A DNA stretch of 64,000 nucleotides from Charina bottae (taxonomy: Eukaryota > Chordata > Lepidosauria > Squamata > Charinaidae). Positions 57,010 through 64,000 of the stretch are shown one piece after another (the stretch's first letter is position 1; each line of letters begins with the position of its first letter). A program made the position numbers and the translations under genes. A model generated the notes under the pieces. That model worked only from the letters and a program-made list of their open reading frames with translations. It searched no databases and had not been told where the DNA came from. The stretch is taken from assembly GCA_023362775.1 (NCBI GenBank), contig JALMGJ010000016.1:310001-374000 (forward strand), written 5' to 3'.

Positions 57010-58119
57010 CTGTGCTTGTGGTTGTATTTTTAAAAGCAGGTAACTATTGCCCAGTTACAACTGTGCCAAAATCTTAATGTCCCTCAACAAAAATTTCTTC
57101 TCATGTTTTGGTCTAGAATCCCAATAAATTGAATTAAATTGAATGTGGCCAGTGGTCAGTTTCTGATGCTTCCTTCTTTTAGCTCCCTTATTGAGCACTA
57201 TATTAATGCACATATTTCAAGCCATTTTTCATTTCAATGGTATTTGTAGTGGTTTACCTGTTTTGAGGCTTTTAAATTGAGAACCATTAAGTTACAAAAG
57301 TGTCCTTTAAATGCCATTCCAGACAACATAAATCACTCCAAATAAATATCAGTGACCCAATTTTCTTTAGTCAACCCACTGTCCTCTTCAAAAAGTCAGG
57401 CCCCCAAAAGACGGTATCATTTGCCACTGCCACTAATCTAACATTTGCTTTTCCAAACAAGCTATGCCCTATATTGTTTAGTATGGGTCAAGCTCTTTCT
57501 GAATTGAATTATTATATGACTTATCACTTTATCCTACCCCAGAAGCTCTGAGGCTTCAGCTGACTTCCATAGCTCATAAATGGCATTATTGGGCAATATT
57601 TCAATGTATTATCTCTCTCTTCCTTGTCTCCCTGGTTAGTCCCTGAGGATTTCAATCTGCAAGACCTGACAGCTCTCATATCTCATAGAGAGAAGAAAGA
57701 AAACCATTAGAAAGACCTTAATGCATTATTTTCAGCTAGGGCTGGACTCTAGGCAGGAACATGGGACAAGCCAGCATTCAGGACTGAAGGGTATGGCCAC
57801 TCCCTTATGAGCTGACAGTCGAAGGGCATTTGGCTTGGAACGACGTAAGGAAAAAGATGATAGAGTTTTATAAAAGTAGGCAGGGTATGGGAAATATGCA
57901 TAGAGAAGTTTTTCTCCTCTTTCACAATTTTAAAACTAAATGCAGAGGTATTCAGGACCTACTATAATAAAAGGAAGTACTTCTTTATCCAAACAATTAT
58001 ATGGTGGAGTTTTCTGCCATTTAATATGATTGTGGCTACCAATTTCAATAATATTAAAAGGGATTGGACAAGGTCAGAGAGACCAGGTTCTCAACAGCTA
58101 TTAGAAAATGTACAGCACT
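57009..58119. other. unique DNA, no gene seen
   Basis: No recognised feature. Confidence 0.4.
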
Positions 58120-58129
58120 TCTATGATGG

Positions 58130-58162
<33 letters not shown>

Positions 58163-58945
58163 GAATGTGCCATCAAGTCATTGTTGACTCTTAGCAACCA
58201 CAAAAATAGATTTTCTCCATCATGATCTGTCCCTAACCTGGTCATTCAGAAATTCCAGCAGTGCACTCATCACTACTGTAACTGTAATCTTACTGCTGGT
58301 TGTCCTCTTCTTCTCTTTCCTTCCAGCTTTCCCAGGATTAGAACCTTCTCCAGAGAGCTGTGAATAATATGTCCAAAGTAGGATATTTTGGGCCTAATCA
58401 TTGGTGCCTCAAGTGAGAACTCTGTCTTGATTTGTTCAGTGATCCATTTGTTTGTTTTCTTGGCTTTCCATATTATTCTTAGGAGTTGTCAGGGTAATTG
58501 GTGAAGAAACGACGCTGAGTCGGAATCACAACTCTAGTTCTTTATTATTTCTACCATACACAGAATCATGCCAGACTAAAGGTTCCTAAACTGAGCTAAG
58601 GGGAAAAATACCCTTGGGAATCTAGGGCAGTGCCAGTCTCTTCCTCGCCCCCCCCCCCCCCCCCCCCGAAGCTGTGCAAGCTGTGACAACGCTTATCTGC
58701 CTGGAATGTGCTCTCTACTCCCTCAGCTCCCAGCTCCATCACAAGAGTCTTTTCCAACACTAAAGTCAAAAGCGTCAATACTCTTCCTATCTTACTTCTT
58801 CAAAGTCCAACTTTTGCTTCCATAGAGTATCACAGGGAGTACTATGGCTTGCATGATTCTGATCTTTGTAGGTATAAATACATCACAGCATTTGAATATC
58901 TTTTTCAAGGCCTGTTTGGCTGCTCTACCAAGTGCTAGTCTGTGG
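58120..58945 (-). mobile_element. RTE-like LINE 3' part, split by a solo LTR
   Basis: The minus strand has the order of an RT C-terminal region: a WCWRR-like block, a YFGH-type region, then KRRRG-type sequence, and the terminus ggttgctaagagtcaaca, acttgatggcacat followed by (ATC)n at 58125-58160. It is interrupted at 58487-58743 by a solo LTR; the flanks join cleanly (cttaggagt to cttttccaac). Frame is decayed. Confidence 0.7.
58487..58743 (-). mobile_element. solo LTR, 257 bp
   Basis: On the minus strand it starts TGTGATGGAG and ends ACCCTGACA (TGT...ACA), with AATAAA at 58541-58546 about 55 nt before the end. Flanks are ggagt (58482-58486) and agagt (58744-58748), a 5-bp duplication with one mismatch. 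Contains a run of 20 C (58648-58667). No internal region. Confidence 0.75.
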
Positions 58946-58949
58946 CTTG

Positions 58950-60450
58950 CTTGTTTATTTATTTATTTGCATTTATTAGCCTCCCAACTCCAATAGACTC
59001 TGGGCAACGTACAAAACTAGAAAAAACATAAAAACTGCTAAAATCATGAAATAGGATGGACAGCCCAGACTAAAATGATCTAATAAACAACAAAATCAAC
59101 AAAACAAAACAGGGGCCCTTGACAAATAATAAACATCAATCCAAGGACTGGGACCAAAGCCCGGTTTTCAAAGCTTTCTGGAACCCTAGGAGAGAGGGCA
59201 CCATTCTTATCTCTGGGGGGGAAGTTTTCCAGAGGGTGGGGCCACAGCAGAGAAGGCACACTTCCTTGGTCCCACAAGATGACAACATTTAATGGAGGGG
59301 ACCTGGAGCACACCTACTCTGTTGGAATGTCCTGGGCAGGCAGAAAAGATTGGAGACAAGCGGTCCCTCAGATATCCCCGAATTGCACTCAGAAGCCAAC
59401 TGTCAGCCAATGCAGCTTGTGTAGCAGTGGTGACACATGGGCATACTGAAAGGTCCTGCTACCGTTTGTGCCACTGCCTTTTGAATCAGCTGGAGCTTCC
59501 GGGTGGTCTTCAAGGGCAGCCCCATGTAGAGCACACTGCAATAATCCAGTAGTGAGGTGACTGTAATTAACTGTCTGAAGGGCCTCCCGATTGAGGAAAG
59601 GGTGCAACTGGCACACTAGATGAACCTATAAAAAGGCCCTCCTGGCCACAGCTGCCATCTGCTCTTCGAGCAGTAGCTGTGAGTCCAGAAGAACCCCCAA
59701 GTTGCGCACTAGTCTTGAATGGGGAAGTGCAGCCCCATCCAAGACCAACAATGGTTAACATCCTCGGGGGATCAAAACAGCCATAGCTACTCAGTCTTGT
59801 TAGAATTGAGCAAATTCTGCTCCACCCCATCCAGACCTGAATAGCCCCAGAAACTGGGTCAATACATTGACAGCTTCACCTGTGCCACTCAGGTTTGACA
59901 TATAGTGCTAGGTATCATCAGCATACTGATGATACTGCACTCCGAACCAGCAAAGCTTCTCACCCAGTGGTTTCATGTAGCTGTTGAAGAGGAAAGGGAA
60001 AAGTGTTGAGGCCTGAGGCACCCCACATGTGAGCGGCCATGGACGCAATCTCTCCCCCGTGTCAACACCAACTGGAATGAACCACTGAGGAAGGAGGTGA
60101 ACCACGGGAGCACAGTGCCTCCCACTCCTAATCCCCTCAGCCAGTCCAGAATGATGCTGTGGTTGACAGTATCGAAAGCTGCTGAGAGATCAAGGAGCAC
60201 TAGGATGGATGCACCACCATCATCTTGGCTCCACCAAACGACATCAGCAAGCATGACCAGTGGTGTCTCTGTACTGTACCCTGACCTGAAGCCAGACTGA
60301 AGTGGGTCCAGATAATCTATTCCCTCCAAAATCCTCTGTAGATCCTCTGTAGCTCATCCAACCATCTTTTCCACAATCTTCCCCAAGAAGGGAAGGTTGG
60401 AAACTGGCTAATAATTATCCAACTGCTTGTTCCTTTTTACTGTTGGTGGT
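58950..60450 (-). mobile_element. CR1/L2-group LINE, decayed 1.5-kb 3' part
   Basis: Minus strand, same family layout as 33.5-37.9 kb. Frames include [20 protein letters not shown] and [15 protein letters not shown] (60100-60329), [17 protein letters not shown], then LQVPSIKCCHLVG and AFSAVAPP near 59240-59330, and the 3' end with an (AAAT)n tail at 58950-58970. Several frameshifts and stops. A YHQYADDT block is readable at 59908-59935. Confidence 0.88.
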
Positions 60451-60657
60451 TGATCCTAAAAGGCAGAAGCTATCCATCACTTCAATATCTTCATTGTCAA
60501 TTCTAAGGCTGGTTGTTCTTAGCTGGACCATTTTCAGGCTTCTTCAGGGCTGAAGACATGGTGGTAGTGCTTTAAGAGTTGACTTGGACTCTTTAAGAAC
60601 TGCTACATTTGATAATAATTTGTTTAAAATCATGGTTGGAATGCCTTGAACACCAGC
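60451..60657. other. short unique stretch
   Basis: Nothing recognised between the LINE and the hAT element. Confidence 0.4.
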
Positions 60658-60665
60658 TACTAGAA

Positions 60666-61017
60666 CAGAGCTTTCCAAACTGTGTGTCGGGACATGTTAG
60701 TGTGTTGGCTGCAGTGTCTGGGTGTGTCGTGGCTATCTGCTGCCTCGGAGCCCTGCCAGGATTCTGCTCAGGTCCTAGTGCCTGCCTTGTGCCTTGCTGC
60801 CTCCAAACCTGCCCTGCCAGGATTCCACGCAGGTCCTAGTGCCTGCCTTGTGCCTTGCTGCCTCCAAACCTGCTGTGATTCTGTGCAGGTCCTAGTGCCT
60901 GCCTTGTGCCCTGCTGTAAGAGTGTGTCACGAAATGATGCCCTGCTGTAAGAGTGTGTCGCAAAATGATGCATGTCTAAAAAGTGTGTCACTAACATGAA
61001 AAGTTTGCAAAGCTCTG
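60666..61017. mobile_element. hAT short element, copy E
   Basis: Flanked by 8-bp repeats tactagaa (60658-60665 and 61018-61025). Ends cagagctttccaaactg and agtttgcaaagctctg. The interior differs from copies A-D: about 60-bp units (ggtcctagtgcctgccttgt and ccttgctgcctccaaacctg) repeat in tandem three times at about 60768-60915, and gtgtgtc words recur near the ends. Confidence 0.88.
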
Positions 61018-61025
61018 TACTAGAA

Positions 61026-61893
61026 GATAACAATGGGAGAAGGCTTTCATTCTGCTGTCTACATATATTTTTGTGAGCACCCTGAATATATATGGTTGGC
61101 CACCTACGGCACAGAATATTGGATGAGATGAGCCATTGGCCTGACCCAGAAGGACTTTTACATTCGGAGCCATGAAGGACAGGCACAGACAATCCCCTAT
61201 TTAAATTCAGTAACCACTGCCATAGATTTACTTTAGCTTTCTCATAACAGCTGTATTATACTAAGGGTTTTTTTTCTTTAATCTGCACTCTTAGTCATTA
61301 AAATACACTGAGATTATTTATTAAACTCTGGCCATATCCTTCTGAAAATGTCTCTCAAACATTGCTAATGACAACACAAATTATATAGATTAAAGCTTGG
61401 CTGGCAAGGTATTTTCTATTCCATAGTACTAGGAACTATAGTATCAACAAGGGTATCAATCCATTTTGCCATCCCAGCTGCCATAGGACTTTTTTTTCTA
61501 ACCTTCTAGACTAAGTTTCTCCAATGTAGTTTCCTCCAGATGTGTCGGGACTTCAGATTCTTAAAAGCTATATTACTCTGATTACATTAGTTATCCTAAC
61601 TGTCCAAAAAAAGGAAGAATCTGTTGTGCCCAGCTACTTACAACCTCTAGGAAGTTAATGTTCTTCTCCTCTACAAGAGGCAGGAGGAGTTCTGTGAGAG
61701 ATTCTGTTGGCACTTGGAAAAGAAATCAATGACATCTTTGTGTAATTATTACAAATGGCATCATGGCTTGATGACTTGATCAATCACTTAGGAGACTTTT
61801 TTTTTAGTACAGAAAGGGAGGCTGGGAGGCTTCCATTACCCACCCATCCTGCTGTCTTTTAAAATGTATTTTATTTACTTTCAGAGTAGTATA
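61026..61893. other. unique DNA, no gene seen
   Basis: A stretch near 61520-61570 (cctccagatgtgtcggg and following) resembles a common hAT-derived word, but no ends were found. Confidence 0.4.
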
Positions 61894-61901
61894 GGTTAGG
61901 T

Positions 61902-62297
61902 CAGTGTTTAGTGTGGTCCTAGGACCCCTGGGGGTCCCCCAAGACCCTCTCAGGGGTCTGCAAAATCAAAATTATTTGCAAAGTTATATCATTGACGATA
62001 GTTGCAAAAATTTGAAACGGTGTCTCTCTTCTCATTGTTATTTTTAATTTTTTTAAAAAATATAGGGGTTTTTTTCATGAAAAAAATCATTTTATTTACG
62101 TTAATATCTAATGGGCTTCATATTGTTATTTTTACATGATTCAATAAACAAATATTCTATGAATGCATCAATTTTAATTTTTAATACAGTAAAGATCAAT
62201 AAATATAACCCATACAAACAAAAGCTCTTTTTGGGTCCTCCATAATTTTTAAAAGTGGGAAGGGGTCCTGAGAGCAAAAACTGTTTAAGAAACACTG
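61902..62297. mobile_element. hAT-type short element, 396 bp
   Basis: Ends cagtgtttag and taagaaacactg form a TIR. Flanks ggttaggt (61894-61901) and agttaggt (62298-62305) are an 8-bp duplication with one mismatch. AT-rich interior (ggggtccccca, ggggtcctgag) with no transposase. Confidence 0.75.
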
Positions 62298-62305
62298 AGT
62301 TAGGT

Positions 62306-63881
62306 CAACACCACTGACACTCACCCTAGGAGTGGCCACGGGAATGAAAACCAAACAATGGCAGGGATAAACTGCCCAAAGAAGCCCATTTTTTAACACT
62401 GTCTTCCGGTTGATTACAGACTACAGTCAGTTATCCTTTGCTCAGAGTTCAAATAACACAAATGGCGTGTACTGGACGTGGGGGAGGAGTTAGTTTAACT
62501 GGGTTTAATACTGGGCCAATTTGGGCTAAATCTAACCTCTTCGATAGATCAGGCAAGTGATAGGAACTTTTAAAAAACAAATAAGAGGGGAGGAGCAAAA
62601 GAAAGTGTTATTTTTATAATCCTGTTCATAATCCTCATCCTAGGGTTTTAGTTCCTACAGTTGTTTTGCCCATGTATCAAAATTTTGTAAACCTATGTAA
62701 TGCTTAATGTTTACTATACCCACTGACATATTCCTTAGAGTGAGCTCCTTATTGACTCACAAAGTACACAGCTATCCATATTTATACTTATAAACACCTA
62801 GTTTTAAATAATTTCAATGCAAGCACAGGGGAATTGGTGGTTCTATTACTACTAGTCCTCGGTGTATACTCAGTTTGAAAGTACTGCAGCAGTGAACCAA
62901 TCAAGGATGATTTGATAAGCATGCATTCAGATTCAATGGATACAAATGCCACTTTGGGACTACTGCATCAAGGTCAAACGGGTTATACATGCTTCAAATG
63001 AATAAAATAATGTTACTGTTTTCTATTTAACCTATAAAAGCAAACTCTTCTTCAGGCTAAGCTGGAAGTGGTTTGCCATTGACTTCTTCCAGGATGTTTG
63101 GATGTGTCCAGTTTAAACTATAGCCCTAAGATTTCCTGGATGTCTCCTATCCAAATATGAACAACTCTGACCTTACTTAACTTTGAGCAAGGCTAAATAG
63201 GTCCTACCAGTGAACTGATCATTTCCCTTAAAATATGATTACTACTGGTTCTAGAACTGTTTCTGTTCGGATATTTCTAGAAGGGTTGTAAGAAGTAATA
63301 TTTATTTCCTTTTATCCCATTATCCAACCTTAAAGGATTCATTTTCACATTAACACACTAAAAAAATCTGAATAACATCAGCTCCTTGCATATGAGAACA
63401 TAAGATTCAGCCAAGCAAATACAATTATGGATGACAACATGAGAAATCTGATTCTGTTCCATAACACTATCACCAAAATTACTTTTGGAACATATGCTTT
63501 ACTTTCCTTAGGCTATTAGTGCAAAGGCAGACTTGAGCCCATCTGCCTGTGTTTATTTGGGTACATCATCACCATCACCATCAAGCATCATCACAAGCTG
63601 TAGGGTAGTGATTTAGTGAGCCAGAGATATATTGAAATGTATAGATCTCTTTGGAGGCTAAAAGGTTAAGGTTAGGATGGAAATAGGATGGTTAGCAAGC
63701 TGAAAATGATGGTAGCTAATGCCTGGGAATGATTAGTTCTAAGATATAGTTTCCCCACACTTATCTCAGAACAAATGTCACCATATCACCAGTAGTAAAG
63801 ACAATATAATGTAATTGGAAATTCCCTTTCAAGGTTGAAAATTGAGTATTTGCTGGTCACTATAAGCTTTTTCACCTGCTA
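62306..63881. other. unique DNA, no gene seen
   Basis: No motif-bearing frame. A short (ATC)n stretch at about 63567-63590. Confidence 0.4.
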
Positions 63882-64000
63882 CAGGTAGTCCTCACTTAAC
63901 GACAGTAATTGGGACCAGTATTTCCATCCCTAAGAACACAGTCATAAAGCACAACATCACATGACATTGCCACTTAGTGATGGAAATTCTGGCACTTTCA
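63882..64000 (+). mobile_element. pogo/Tigger-like short element, cut by window end
   Basis: Begins caggtagtcctcacttaacg after TA (63880-63881), nearly the same terminus as 28227. Continues past the window edge. Confidence 0.75.

Noticed and set aside
58054..58245. His-rich small protein on the minus strand
   Set aside because: The histidine run is the (ATG)n tail of the RTE-like copy read in reverse.

Overview
The window looks like a gene-poor stretch of a squamate reptile (lizard or snake) nuclear genome. The evidence is the mixture of repeats: BovB-type RTE, CR1/L2-like LINEs with long microsatellite tails, L1, Penelope-like elements, tRNA-derived SINEs of the Sauria type and several hAT short elements, all in AT-rich unique sequence. 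I found no host protein-coding exon I could defend, no tRNA or rRNA gene and no CRISPR. Nearly every supportable coding region belongs to a retroelement. Species-level assignment is not possible by eye.

Layout. 0.36-1.7 kb: a 5'-truncated Penelope-like element (PLE1) with 69-bp inverted termini, a 12-bp target duplication and a hammerhead-like motif. 1.7-9.9 kb: unique sequence with SINEs and minus-strand CR1 tails carrying microsatellites. 9.94-11.8 kb: a second, different Penelope-like element (PLE2) with RT, GIY-YIG and a hammerhead-like motif. 12-33 kb: mostly unique DNA with hAT short elements (two of them GC-rich and 200 bp apart near 19.5-20.3 kb), a 5'-truncated L1, SINEs, CR1 ends, and a TA-flanked pogo/Tigger-like short element. 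33-46.5 kb: a dense nest. A 4.4-kb CR1-group LINE sits in an array of unidentified T-rich monomers. Next to it a BovB 3' end is split by an almost intact 6.3-kb L1 (ORF1 intact, ORF2 with one frameshift), and a second BovB end is split by a 695-bp solo LTR. 46.5-64 kb: unique DNA with more LTR-like pieces, a U2 snRNA fragment beside an L1 end, an RTE-like copy split by a 257-bp solo LTR, a decayed CR1-group copy, and more hAT and pogo-like elements.

How it works together. The autonomous elements are L1 (ORF1 plus ORF2), the CR1-group LINE, BovB and the Penelope elements. The non-autonomous passengers are the SINEs, the U2 fragment, the solo LTRs and the hAT/pogo short elements. Target duplications I could read directly: 12 bp (PLE1), 13, 15 and 16 bp (three L1s), about 8 bp (U2 fragment), 5 bp (two solo LTRs), 8 bp (six hAT elements, one imperfect) and TA (one pogo-like element, with a second starting at the window edge). 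The most interesting signals are the two hammerhead ribozyme-like folds in unrelated Penelope copies, and a GC-rich hAT short-element family whose four readable 8-bp target duplications all have a central TA, as expected for the Buster branch of hAT.
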